From Ottelia alismoides (lineage: Eukaryota > Streptophyta > Magnoliopsida > Alismatales > Hydrocharitaceae), in assembly GCA_037367405.1 (NCBI GenBank), contig JAZKJV010010119.1:558001-622000 (forward strand): 64,000 nucleotides of DNA. Direction: 5' to 3'. Below are positions 1 to 11,223 of this stretch, piece after piece; position 1 is the stretch's first letter; each line of letters opens with the position of its first letter. The notes below the pieces were generated by a model. That model was not told where the DNA came from and ran no database searches. It saw nothing but the letters and a program-made list of their open reading frames with translations. Position numbers and translations under genes: made by a program.

Positions 1-800
1 AGAAAGTTTTGCAAAATATTTACAAACATTTAAAAAAAATTTGCAAACTTTTATTTTTCAAACATTTTTCATAAATTTTGTACTATATACCTAGTTTTGA
101 AACAAAAAATATTTACAAAAGCTTTACAATCAAAACAATTTTACAAATATTTGTATAAAAATAGTTTTTTACAAAAAAAATTTATAAAAATTTTAATTTT
201 TTTTTGTGATTTTTAGTTTTGTGGTTTTTAGACATTTTATTTCATTAACACACTCACACAAAGGACGAGTTATGGCTAATATATATATAATATACTACAC
301 CCCCTATACTTAGCTCGAATGATGTCCTCAGAGTGATCAAAGAGCGATAAAAGGATGACATAACTCTTGATGAGTATTGGGAAGTGAAAAGAATGCTATA
401 CTACAGCGACGGAGTGATTGAAATGAATAGATATCGGTGATCCCCCTATACTTAGGATCAAGTAATCCAAAGTATAGAAGTCTATACACAAGGGGAAAAT
501 CAAGGATTAGGATATACAGGGTTCACCTCCCCTATACATAGGGTAAAATATCCCTAAGTATAGGCAGTAAGCAGAGGTAAATAGAATCAAATGAATAAGC
601 ATAGGTCTGATACCCCCCATACTTAGGGTAAAGCACACCCTAGGTATAACATAATCATAAGATGAAGATGAGGTATTAGACAAAAAGAATGAATGATATG
701 GACAACTGGGTCTATACAGCTGGAGTAGAGAAGTGATAATCAGTCATGAGATGCGAATGACGTGAGTCAAATACCACATCTCATGCAAAATGAATAGGGG
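1..800 (-). other. 3' non-coding region of element A
   Basis: This is AT-rich sequence downstream of the integrase of A, with no convincing coding frame. On the minus strand, 1-315 aligns with the region after the third PPT-like tract of element C (28811 onward): both read TAAGTATAGGGGGT, then an AT repeat, then TAGCCATA(A/G)CTC. That shared order shows the block is an internal region and not an LTR. No env-like frame is visible. Confidence 0.7.
300..649 (-). repeat. Reiterated PPT-like tracts with three stem-loops
   Basis: Four copies of the family's PPT sequence (minus strand CTAAGTATAGGGGG and variants) lie at about 300-315, 442-455, 526-541 and 613-625. The last three are each one arm of an imperfect hairpin. 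Arms 446-458/465-477 pair at 12 of 13 positions, 531-544/551-564 at 12 of 14, and 619-629/637-647 at 10 of 11, with loops of 6-7 nt. The hairpins start 85 and 88 bp apart. The motif matches the true PPTs next to the LTRs of C, D and F. The role is unknown; extra plus-strand priming or an RNA structure after pol are possibilities. Confidence 0.75.
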
Positions 801-809
801 CAATGTCAA

Positions 810-2110
810 TGATCAGCGAATCATGATCAAGATATGGCTTTAGGCACTGACCACTAACTCGAAAGTTTGATTCAAATGACCCTTCAGATATATCAATGCT
901 TCCATTGGCGTGCACCTTTCAGACCAAGTATGGTCCCTTCCATTTGCTTTGTAACATCCATAGAAATAATCTCAACCTATCATTGAATAACCATACTCTA
1001 TGGTTTGTCTCAAATTGTTTATGTTTGATATGAGAATCATGCCATATTTTCACTCTCTCCTTGTATTGTATGCTACTCAAAAGGGTTATATCTCTCAACT
1101 CCTCCAGGGCTGCCTACTCACCTTTCCTTTGATCTCCTAAACTCTTGGGATCCAATAATAACTCAATGACTGCCCATAGTGAATGTGCTTTGATCTCTAC
1201 AGGTAAATGGCATGGCTTAACAAAAACGAGATGAAAGGGAGATGTACCCAAAGGTGTCGTGAAGAAGGTCCGATAGGCCCAATAGACCGAGTCCAAAAGC
1301 TGTGACCAATACTTTCGATCTGGACGGACGACCTTCTGCAATATATTCTTGATCTCCCTATTCAATACTTCAGCAAGACCATTGGTATGAGGGTGATATG
1401 GAGTGGCAACTCGATGGTCAATGCTGAACTCGTTACGAAGGGCCTTTACCCTGTCAGATATCAAAACTCTAGGTACCCCGAACTGTGAAATGATATTCTT
1501 CCTCAAAAATATATAAACAGTCGTAGCATCTGCAGTTTGGGCGGGGATGGCCTCCACCCAACGACTCATAATCCACAGCAAGCAGAATGTACTCAAATCC
1601 CTGACTCTTAGGGAATGGACCCATGAAATCGATGCCCCATACTTCAAAAACCTCACAGAAGTGAATGAGCTACATTGGCATCATGTCACGCTATCCACAG
1701 GTGCCTATCCTCTGACAGTCAATACACCTCTTCACGAATTCATCAGAATCCTTGAAGAGAGTAGGCCATCAAAGGCTGTCTTGGAGCACTTTCTGTGATG
1801 TCCTCCTCCCATAATGATGTCCTCCCACCTCAAGCTTGTGGCAGTATGTGAGGATGTCGTGGCCCTCCTCTTGATGATTGCACTGACACCAGATGCTATC
1901 CCCTCCTTCACGATAAAGGATGGGATCCTCCCAATTATACGACTTGGCCTTCACAAGGAAAGTCTCAAGTCGCTGTCTCGGCCAACCTTGTGGAACTTTC
2001 TTGGCGATAAGATATTTCACAATGTCAGCATACCATGGGAGCAAGGCGATAGCAAGGATCACCTTGTCTGGGATGATCTCTGTAATAGTTGCAATCTGAT
2101 CTGAATCCTC
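810..2110 (-). pseudogene. Integrase of element A (frameshifted)
   Basis: Integrase would insert the cDNA copy into nuclear DNA. The N-terminal zinc-finger region is seen around 1770-1880 (HKLEVGGHH). GIDFMGPFP, with the first catalytic Asp, lies at about 1611-1640 in a different frame from the rest of the core, so there is a frameshift near 1575. The long minus frame 1114-1656 then shows RWVEAIPAQ, the second Asp in LISDRV, ATPYHPHTNG and the catalytic Glu in LAEVLNREI. Compared with the copy in C, roughly 14 residues are missing between the second Asp and ATPYHP. The C-terminal domain (KWKGPYLV, VHANGSIDI) continues to about 810 with stops. It cannot encode a working enzyme as it stands. 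Confidence 0.85.
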
Positions 2111-2570
2111 AACGTTCTCTAAATGGGAGAGGTGATCTGTCACCATATTCTTGACTCCATGCTTATCCTTAATCTCAATGTCAAAGTCTTGGAGTAAAAA
2201 GATCCATCTAGTCAATCTAAATGTGGCATCCTTCTTTTCCACGAGGTATCAGATGGTGGTGTGATCAGTAAATATCATCACTTGGGATCCAAGAATATAT
2301 GATCTAAACTTATCTAAAGCAAAGACTACGACTAGCATTTCCTTCTCAATCACGGTATAATTCCATTGAGCGACATCCAATGTTTGGCTAGTATAGTGTA
2401 TGGGATATGGTAGTCCATCCATCCTCTATCGTAGCATAGCCCCTATGGCAAAATCGGAAGCATTCGTCATGATCTCGAATGAGAGAGACTAATCGGGTGG
2501 CTGAAGGATAGGAGCCTCAACAACTAATCCCTTGAGAGTCTTGAATGATGCTAGACACTTATCATCTACA
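2111..2570 (-). pseudogene. RNase H domain of element A (broken)
   Basis: RNase H removes the RNA strand of the RNA/DNA hybrid during reverse transcription. The minus frame ending the domain reads MEKKDATFRLTRW, FDIEIKDKHGVKN and TDHLSHLE, closely parallel to MEKKDAKAHLLRF, FDLEIKDKPGMKN and ADHLSR in element C. Upstream to about 2570 similarity continues in shifting frames. It lies between RT and integrase, as expected for a gypsy pol. Confidence 0.78.
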
Positions 2571-2639
2571 ATGAACTCAGTGTCTTTCGTCAGCAGATCA
2601 GTAAGCGATCGGGTAATACGATTGAAATCCTAAATGAGT

Positions 2640-3662
2640 CGTCAATAGAAATCTACATGCCCTAGAAAAGACCGCAACTGCCACAAATTGGACGGTGGAT
2701 TAAGTTTCTTGATGATATCCACCTTGGCTGGATCAACCTCCATGCTCCTGTTGGAGATGATATGGCCAAGCACCGTCCCCTGAGTCACCTTGAAGTTACT
2801 CTTCTCCCAAGATAATACAAGATGGACCTCAATATAATGTTGAAGTACCCAGTCTAGGCAGTCAAGACAAGCATCAAACCCATCACCATAGACCGAAAGG
2901 TCATCCATGAAGACCTCCAAACAGTCACCCTCCATGTCTAAAAAGATGGAAAATATGCACCTTTGGAATGTAGCCAGGCATTACATAAACAAAAGGGCAT
3001 CCGTCTGAAAGCATATGTCCCAAATGGATAGGTGAATGTCATTTTCTACTGGTCTTCGGGCAATATGGCCACCTGATTATATCACGAGTACCCGTCAAGA
3101 AAATAGTAATGACTCTTCCCTGCTAGCCTATCGATAATATTTTCAATAAATGGCAGTAGAAATGATCCTTCTTGGTGGCATGATTCAATTGTTTGTAGTC
3201 CACACAGATCCTCCAAGAAGTGGGTACCCGGGTAGCAATCTCCTCTCCATACTAGCTCATGGCTATAGTAATACCCATCTTCTTGGGTACCACATGTATT
3301 GGACTAACCCACTTGGAGTCAAAGATGGGATATATAAAATCGGCACTCCACCATTTAGATATCTCTTTCATGACCACATCTTGAAGATTCGGGTTCAGTC
3401 GTCATTGGAACACACGAGATGGCTTGTCATCCTCTTCGAGATAAATATGGTCGGAGCACATTTCCAGACTTATCCCTTGGAGAACAGCTACGCTCCACCC
3501 AATCGCCTTGCATTTTCTGTCAAGAACCTCCATCAAACGAGATTCTTGATCTGCAACCAATTCTGCTAAGATAATGACTAGGAACATCTCTGGCTCACCG
3601 GCAAGGAATTTGTACTTCAACGACTGCAGCAACTTCAGTTCTTGACAACAAGGAGCTGGCAA
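2640..3662 (-). pseudogene. Reverse transcriptase of element A (broken, FMDD kept)
   Basis: RT copies the element RNA into DNA. The N-terminal part (minus, 3402-3662) shows LKYKFLAGEPEMFLVII, KAIGWSV and HIYLEEDDKPSR, typical of Athila-type RT. The fingers region around 2950-3400 is split over several frames. The palm segment (2642-2935) keeps the catalytic FMDDLSVYG box, followed by LVLSWEKSNFKV, LGHIISNRSMEVDPAKV and LRSFLGHVDFY. Unlike the C copy, both aspartates of the active site remain, although the gene is interrupted by frameshifts. Confidence 0.85.
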
Positions 3663-3998
3663 ATCTGGTTTCTAAAATGTCTGAGTGAAGGCTACCAGAT
3701 CTGCATGACAGAACTCTTACTGCATGTGAAAATATGGTGAAGGTGGCACGACTGGTATCTTCATAATATGTGCTGGCTTACTCTCTGCCCTAGCTGTTGG
3801 CTCTGAAGGAATCAGGCATGGCAAATAATCGTCAAACGCATCCCAATCAATGCATGAATCCAAGGGATCTGAATCATAAGAACATGAAATGTACTCTACT
3901 TCGCTATCCTGACCATGATCATCAGCCTCAAATGTGTCCGGTGCTAAGAGTGTGCTCTCTGAACTCTCATCTGCCACAATATGTAAGGTTGCACTATC

Positions 3999-4738
3999 TT
4001 ATGGCATGACAAGAGCTCGTGATATGGGGTTTGACCAAACTTCCTCATCATATGAAATCACAAAGTCACACTCCTGGTGGACATCTCGCTCTGCATCTGT
4101 CATCTGCTCTGAATCGCTCGGCTGCTCTAAATAGGATGAATCTCTTTCTCTGGTCTCCTCAGTCGTCTCTATTTGTAGACTTTCGCCCTCGACGTGAAAG
4201 TATAGCTTCCCATTATCATGATCGGACACCACCTTGGTTGCGGCGAAGAATGGGTGTCCTAGTATGATGGGGGTATCTGTCACAGATTCAGGGATCTCCA
4301 TGTCCAATACAACAAAGTCCACAGGGAATTTTAGGCCCTAAATTGTGACAACCACGTCTTCAATAAACCCTTCGGCCTCTTGACAAACATGTTAGCAAAT
4401 TGAAAGATTGTCCTGCTCTGTCAAAGAGGGTCGAACTCGAATTGGTCGAGTAAGGCTGCCAGAAGAAGGTTAATAGAAGACTTATTGTCTAATAGGGTGT
4501 GATAGAACCGTTGCTCGTGGATATGGCATCTGACATATGGAGCTCCTGCATCGGGTCTCTTGGTTGGCAATCGGTTCTGAATGGCAAAGCAGGTGGCACA
4601 AGTAAGCACATGGATTTCTGCATTGTGGTTCCTCCTCTTCCTATGGATGGTGGTCTTCTCTGTCAAATTCTTCTGAAAGAGGGCTATGTGCCCTAGCGCC
4701 TCCTGTAAAGTAAGTTGTACCTGGAATCGATCGATCAT
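3999..4738 (-). pseudogene. Aspartic protease of element A (broken)
   Basis: The protease would cut the Gag-Pol polyprotein. The minus frame 4421-4738 contains HTLLDNKSSINLLLAALL, aligning with the family core (LLD-x-G-A-S-x-N-L-x-P), but the active-site Gly after Asp is replaced (DNK). The second half (3999-4322) shows MDFVVLDMEIP and PIILGHPFFAATK, the flap and hydrophobic-Gly region of retropepsins. The halves are in different frames. A linker lies between this domain and RT at 3663-3998. Confidence 0.8.
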
Positions 4739-4949
4739 CTGCTAGCGGAATTCTAGCTGGTGTGTCCTTTTTGGATTTTCTGGTTTATTCCCCTTCACTA
4801 AGCAAAGTGCTTGAGGGAAGAGGATGGTTGGACCCTCCCCCAAAGGTTGAGGGTCAGAAATAGGCTCCTATGTATGTAGAAATGTAGAATCCACACCAAG
4901 ATCATCATGCATCATATATGGACTCGAAGGAGATACAGAAGCCTTTCCT

Positions 4950-7532
4950 TTAATCAAATTTTTGTTCTTTCCAATTTTTCCATTTTTTTGTATTTTCTGT
5001 CCTGAGAAACAAAAGAAGGTAACACAACTGAAGGAAAACCGATGGCCTCAGTACCACCTAAAGCATCTGATCTTGCAGTATCAGCACCACTATCTGGCCA
5101 AGTATATGGAAGGTTAGTGGCATATGGAATCACGACACTCTTAGTACCATCGGCTAGATCAACATCCTTCGTGGCTTCAGCACCACCGTAATCATCATCA
5201 TGAGAAGCCTCAACACCGCTACCATCCTCGTCTGACGCTCCAGAATCTCCAAGTGGTCGTCGCTCAGAAGAGGTGCCTCCGGCTAGCATCCTACTGCTCC
5301 TAAGTGTAACAAAATCAACATTAAATACATAGGAAGAAATGTCACTCAAAGTATCATTGGGAGTGGTAGTCTCTGTAAAATGTACCTACTCAGATTTCCT
5401 CTTTAGGTTGTTTGGGTTGGGTTTGATCTGAGCTGGTATAGTAGCCTTGCCCCTGATAATCTCCCTCATCTCCTCCCAGAACTCGTCCATCTCTCACCGG
5501 AAGGATGCCTGCTGGTCAGAAAGTAGGCAGGAGAGGTCGTTAAGAGCTGGGTTCTCATAGACAGGTCCACGAGAACCGGAAGGGGTGCCTCACTATAAAT
5601 GAGGCTGAGCCTGCTGCTGGTAGTGAGGGGAGGCTGGGAGTACTGCTTAGGCTAATGTGGTTGCCTCCACTATTGTCCCTGATGGTAGGGACGAGGACCC
5701 TGCTGGTGCTGCTAGGAGTGACGGGGTTGCTGTTGCTGTTGGATTCTCTGTCCGACCTGAGCAGGAGGTTGCTGGTGAGATGAAATGCCTTCGGTGGGCC
5801 ATCAGAAACTCAGGTGATCACGAAGGATCTCGGGCTGCTGGTGGTATCGATTATACAAAATCCCATTGACTTCCATCAATGGCTCCTGCTCAAAAGGTGG
5901 AGGGGGAAGAACTTCTAGTGGTTGATTCGATTGGTAAACCACCATATGAGTATCTTGAGATGTTGGTGGCTAGGAGTACTGCTATAGCGGCAAGACTGGC
6001 TCTGCCTGAATGCGGTGGACCTGTCGGTACGTGGCAGATGGCTGGATAGAGATGTTGTTACTGGAATCAACCCGTGACCTGAGATGAGGCTGTGGAGCAG
6101 TTTGTGCCTTCTAGAGACATATGATTTGAGTCTTAAGGTCACTTAGGGTCTGTGCCAACTGATCGATATGGATAAAGCTCTGGCACTGCTTCTTTTCAAT
6201 GATCTTGATGCAGTCCAGCTTCTCGCTGATAATCCCCATGTCAATGGATGAGGACTCGACATGTGCTGCTGCTGATGAAGTAGAAGGACCGGTATCGACC
6301 CATGCAATCCTCTAGTAAGATACAACATGTATGAGGGGATCCCCCTGAGTGTAAACCCTACTCGGGAATATCACCATGTAGTTCTCTACCATCTCCACGT
6401 AGATGGTCCAGACTTGGTCCTCGTCCTTGGTAAAATAGGACCCTTCACACGAGGCATTAAGTAGCCCCTACAACTCCAGTGTTGGTTTACAAAAGAAGCT
6501 CGTAACAAGATTAGGCTTAGATATCTCGTGATGTGGACACCAGTTGATGAGTTCTCTGAATCGATCCCAAACCTCATGAAACTGCTCATTTGGGATCATA
6601 GTAAAATTGGTGATAATGGCTCGCATTGCGTTGGTACAACGAAGTTTATAGTACTTGTTCATGTACTCTGTTCGGAGTTGCTCCCATGTAGTGGCATACC
6701 TCCCCAAATGCTTCAGCCAATAGGATGCTCTATCAACTAAGGAGAATGAGAAGGCAATCATCATAATCATGTCCTCATCCACGAGTATGTCGTGGATAGT
6801 GCTGCAGATCATCTCGAACTCCTACAGCTGGAGGTGTGGCTCCTCGATGGCTAGCACATGGAACTTGGGAAGTAACTGGATGGTCTGGGGGCGAAACTCA
6901 AAGTTGCCCAGGATCTCAGACAGCTGAATCCAACGGTGGGTGAGGGTTGCACCAGGGTTGTGCAACTACCTCATCGTCCGTGCTGGCCTCTGCTGTGGCT
7001 GGTCATTCAGGCATCCATCTCCTCCTCCACCTGCTGGTATCTCTCCACCGGCTGGTCTCTGTAGCTTCGCTATGCCGACTCGCAACTGCATCAGCTCTTG
7101 TAGCACCTCTACCATAAATGCTCCCTAGTCTCTGATCTGGTGTTGCATGGTCTCCAGGGAGGCTAAGTGTGTGTTGTTGATGGCGGCCTGGTCAAGTACA
7201 TGTGCAGACCCCTACGACTGCTCTTAGGTGCATCCCTCACTGCTGGCCATCTCTTGGGTCTCTACAAAGGCAAAAGATCCATATTCAGGTACTGTCAAAT
7301 GAACATATAACTGTACTAGCCTTTGCTCTAGCGCCTTAGGGATGGAAGAAGGGTGATCAAGGGGGGACAAGGTGACAGCGAACTCAGGTTCAAAGAGCTG
7401 GTCTGGGCTCTCTAAAGCTGCCCTAGATTGATGGAGAGGAGTGCTCGAAAGCGGTGCTGTCAAAGGCAGCCTAAGGGACCTCCTTCCCATCATCGTTATA
7501 TGGGAATTTATAAAGATGAGATCTGGAAGCAA
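4950..7532 (-). pseudogene. gag of element A (broken)
   Basis: Gag builds the virus-like particle that holds the RNA. The clearest segment is minus 6468-6812: FSLVDRASYWLKHLG, TTWEQLRTEYMNKYY, then NEQFHEVWDRFREL and CPHHEI, the conserved capsid block of plant gypsy gag and parallel to gag in B and C. The probable start is the double ATG (MMGRRSLRLPL) near 7494, just downstream of a splice-acceptor-like site at 7523. The region 4950-6400 is Gln/Ser/Pro rich and split over frames. No zinc knuckle is visible. Confidence 0.75.
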
Positions 7533-7550
7533 ACAATATGATAAGACAAA
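7523..7550 (-). promoter_or_regulatory. Candidate 3' splice site before gag of A
   Basis: On the minus strand the bases before the gag ATG read TTTGTCTTATCATATTG then TTTGCTTCCAG, a pyrimidine-rich tract ending in AG. It is the natural partner for the donor-like site in the LTR of A (10967-10970). Element C has a similar pyrimidine tract and AG at the same place. This is inferred from sequence only. Confidence 0.4.
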
Positions 7551-8890
7551 CCCCTTTTTTCATCTACTCAACACATGAGTTGATGACCATGAAAGATTGG
7601 TCGTTAATCTGGTTAATTTTTATTTAGGTGACAAATCTAGATATCAGAGTGATTAAGCGAGCTATTGGGAATACAATGATACTAAGAGACTGGCCTGAAT
7701 CTCGCAACTAATTTTTCCCAGTCGGTGTGGGTGCGGACCGTTTACCAGCTACCGATCTGGACAATCTACTAAGGAAGTCTTGGATTGATTACCGGCTACC
7801 CGGTGAAATCCTCAATGGAGAACAATCAGCTACGAGACCAGTAGTTTGAAAGGAGTTCGGATGTTGCTCTAGCCTAGTGTGCGAGTCACTCTCTCGCTGC
7901 AGATAAATCAATCAATGAGGAGGTGACTCTCCCCAAAACAAGATTTTTAAATGAATGTATTTTAGGGTCAAGTTTGCATTAGCAGTCCTAATTTTATTTT
8001 GTTTTTATTTTTTAGTTATTTTCAGAAATAAAACAATGCCTAAATAATTTTTTGATATACTCAGTTATTTTGAGTCCAATAAAAAAGGGGAGGAAGTCGA
8101 AAAAGCCAATGTGCGATCAAACACGATGATGCATGCAGAGATAGAAATGCATACCTAACCCCTACACTCTACATGCAAGGTGATTCGCACATAAAAGTAA
8201 AGACAGAAATAAAACTACATATATGATGCAATGATAAAATCGGCTTTAGACGAGCAATTTCTATTAATCGTGAAGAACATATTGCTAACTATTGGGAAAA
8301 GAGTCTTGAGTTCAGTCTCTAATGCTAATCGTTGCCCACCACAATGGGTCCTTCCAACGCTATATATTGCTTTCATTGGCACGTGGTCTCTAATCCTAAT
8401 AAGTTAACTTTTTTGGTTTATTTTCAGTTAGGTCCAATTATGATCTATAGGAACAGATAGGCAATTAGGTGCGTGACCTTAGTTAATTACGTTATAATCA
8501 ACAGAAAGTCCTAGGTCTAAGGGCTAAATCCTAGAGAATCAAAGGAAAATAAAGTGATAAACAAAACACGAAAAAGCAACAGTGAGGTCCCCCAAGTACA
8601 CGGGTACTCGGCAAAACAGACCCCGAAGTTTCCAAGTGTCCAAACAAATGCTCAAGTCCTATAGTTATTACAATAATCAATTGTTTTGCAAAAATAAACT
8701 AATCTATGACTTATAACTAATCTCTAGCTTCTCTACTCCTCCTCTAGTACAGGTTCCTCCACCAGGAAGCCGAAACATCCCTAGGACGATTCCTCGCATG
8801 AAAAGCAAAATAGAAAGATGTCAGAAAACAATTATATCAAATAAAAACAAAAAATGGACAAAAGTGGAAAAATGACTGCTAAGTCGTGCT
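7551..8890 (-). other. Leader of element A between primer site and gag
   Basis: About 1.3 kb of untranslated sequence with no frame resembling a protein. Such long leaders are usual in Athila/Tat elements. Nothing else was recognised in it. Confidence 0.6.
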
Positions 8891-8906
8891 CACGGCAACG
8901 GCACCA
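8891..8906 (-). promoter_or_regulatory. Primer binding site of element A (tRNA-Asp-like)
   Basis: The minus strand reads TGGTGCCGTTGCCGTG, three bases inside the LTR end (CTCATCA). It matches the complement of the plant tRNA-Asp 3' end (TGGCGCCGTTGCCGGGG) except for two positions. This fixes both the orientation and the LTR border. Confidence 0.88.
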
Positions 8907-10965
8907 TTCTGATGAGCGAGAGTCGATCGGGGTTAAGTTTCAAGTAAAATCCAAGGTCATTGCAATCCCAATCAATCATTCGGGCTAAATCGAGAAAATA
9001 ACCACTCAACAGAAATATCAAACAATCAACACATGGAAGTGGTTCTCTATTTTATTTACCTGTTATATCCACCAGGGTCGAACACAAGGAGCACGAAGAA
9101 AATACGAAGTAGTCAAATTTCTCAAAATAAAATAGTTTTTAGTGGTTTTTAATTTTGCAAATTTTTAATTTTTTTAATAAGAAAACAAAATTAACATAAA
9201 TAAGAGAAAAGAAGTATAAAGATCTTATTTGATTTTTCTAAATAATAAAAAATGCTCTGAAAAATCCTATAAAAATATTTTTGAATTTTAGAGGTTTTAA
9301 AATGTTTTTGGTATTTTTTTGGAATTTTTCTGATGTTTGTGTAGTTTTATAAAAATCAAATAAAGCTTAAAAAGGTAAGCAGTGCACAGTCAGGACTAAA
9401 TTGCAAGTTCAAATTATTTAAAATTCCCTAAAGTCCTGGATGGCAATTTTATGATAAAATATGAATAAAAACCTGCAAACAGGAATTAAAATGGAATTTT
9501 TGGAGTTTTCTATAATTTTATATGATTTTAATAAGGTTTTATGTGTTTGTAATTTTTATGTTTTTATAATGAATTTTCAAAAAAAATAATACTAAAAATA
9601 AAACACACATAAAGGCACACGTGAGAATTTTATAGAATTTTTAAGTCATTTTTCGAATTTTTATAATTTTTTATAAGATAAACATGGAAGTTTTTGAAGG
9701 TTTTTTGAATTTTTAACATTATAAAATGCAAAGAAACCAATAAAATCACAAAAAATAAGACACACTAACAGGAGGTAATGGTAATTTTTTGGAAATTTTT
9801 CGAATTAATTTACTATTTATTAAGTCCACTAAAAGGTATGTAATTAATCACAATTTACGAGGACCTTTTCGTAAATACTTTAAGTTTTGGACCAATTGGA
9901 TAACATGGGTTGAAAACTTAAGGTTGATTCTACAAAAATCCCAAACAAATCACGCACATGCTCAAAATACTATGTATAGGGGTATAAATGCAATTTCTGA
10001 AATGATAACATTCATTCTATAATAACAGAGAAGTCCAACGTAAAAAGTGCAAATGACCCAAAATACACGTGAGCACACACGTGCTTCGTACTTAGAGGGA
10101 CTAAAGTGCAAATATCTAAAAAAATGAGGTCCAAACTGTAACAGTTCTTAACTACATCATTTATTTAATAGATTAAAGCAAAATATCTAAACATGCGAGG
10201 GCAAAAGGGAAATATACCCTTGGCAAGGACACATGGCGCACGTGGAGGCTTTCTATGGTGTACGACTCAGATTTGTTGTTGATGACAGATCTGATGGATG
10301 TAGAGGAAGTTGTGGACGTGCGGGGCAGATGCGTCAGGGGCTCTGATCTAACGGCTAAAAAGTTGGCACTGTATGGCAGCTCAGATGCAATCTGGCAGGA
10401 GGGGGTCCATCAGATGACGGGTGAAGGGACAACAAGAATATGACCTGGGAGAACTTTGATCGAGCATCAGATGGGATCCAACGCTCCGATGGAAGATTAG
10501 AGAGGTCAGGCTGTGTCGTGTAGGTACTCCGCATCAGGTGGAGAGCTTAGATGGAGGTGGCGAGGGATGGATGTGCGTAACAATGAAGGGGGACCTGGAG
10601 CAGCTCCGCTGGTGGAACTGAGGGCTCTAAGTGGTCTCTTGCGCGCGTGATGGCCCGCGAAGAGTAGAAAGGACTCAGGGCTATGCTCCAGTCCTAGTTA
10701 TTACAGCTGGAAAGGAAAGAAGCGATAGGGGATGTGGTTTGGGTATCCGATGAATGCGTGGGATGGAGACCCGACTTGATCTTGCTCCGATGAGGAAGAT
10801 TCAAGGGAAAGGCTGCAGGAGAAGATGGGTGATGATTAAGCATGTCGATTGGTGTGTGTAAGTAGGTGAGATGGAGCTCCGACTGGTTGGTCGGAGCAAA
10901 GGAACATGTGGCAGAATGAAATGGATGATTTAAATCAAACAGGGAACTGAGGTGGATGCAAGCTA

Positions 10966-10971
10966 TACCTG
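10966..10971 (-). promoter_or_regulatory. Candidate 5' splice site in the LTR of A
   Basis: The minus strand reads TTCAG|GTATAGC, with the junction between 10969 and 10968. It lies 255 nt downstream of the TATA box at 11217-11223, the same spacing as the donor-like sites in the LTRs of D and F. Splicing to the acceptor near 7523 would give an intron of about 3.4 kb that removes U5, the primer site and the leader. Confidence 0.4.
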
Positions 10972-11216
10972 AAGGTTCGGATGAACTCCTGAGCTTCAGG
11001 CGAAGGCGAGCATCGGGTTCTTGGCCTCAACCAAGCTGCGGTTGTCCGAGAGGCTTCACACGACGAAGGAGACCGGTCATGTCTGAGCTACGAGCCTCCA
11101 AGCTCCTCCAGACAATCCTAAACGGCTCCTCGAGTGGTTGCCACTCTACATAAGGTGTCTAGGGAAGAAAGGGGGCTCGAGGGACGAGTTGGAGGGCTAG
11201 CAAAGCTGAAGAGGTG

Positions 11217-11223
11217 ATTTATA
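11217..11223 (-). promoter_or_regulatory. TATA box of the 5' LTR of A
   Basis: The minus strand reads TATAAAT about 1.0 kb from the outer LTR end. TATA-like heptamers occur at equivalent places in the LTRs of D (TATAATC), E (TATAAAC) and F (TATAAAG). Transcription would run toward lower coordinates through R/U5. Confidence 0.6.

Noticed and set aside
1..299. Possible 3' LTR of element A ending at CA 298-299 next to a PPT
   Set aside because: Bases 1-315 align with internal sequence of element C after its third PPT-like tract, 2.2 kb before the C LTR, and do not align with the A 5' LTR (8910-12219).
3150..3569. Plus-strand frame of 139 codons
   Set aside because: It is a shadow of the minus-strand reverse transcriptase of A.
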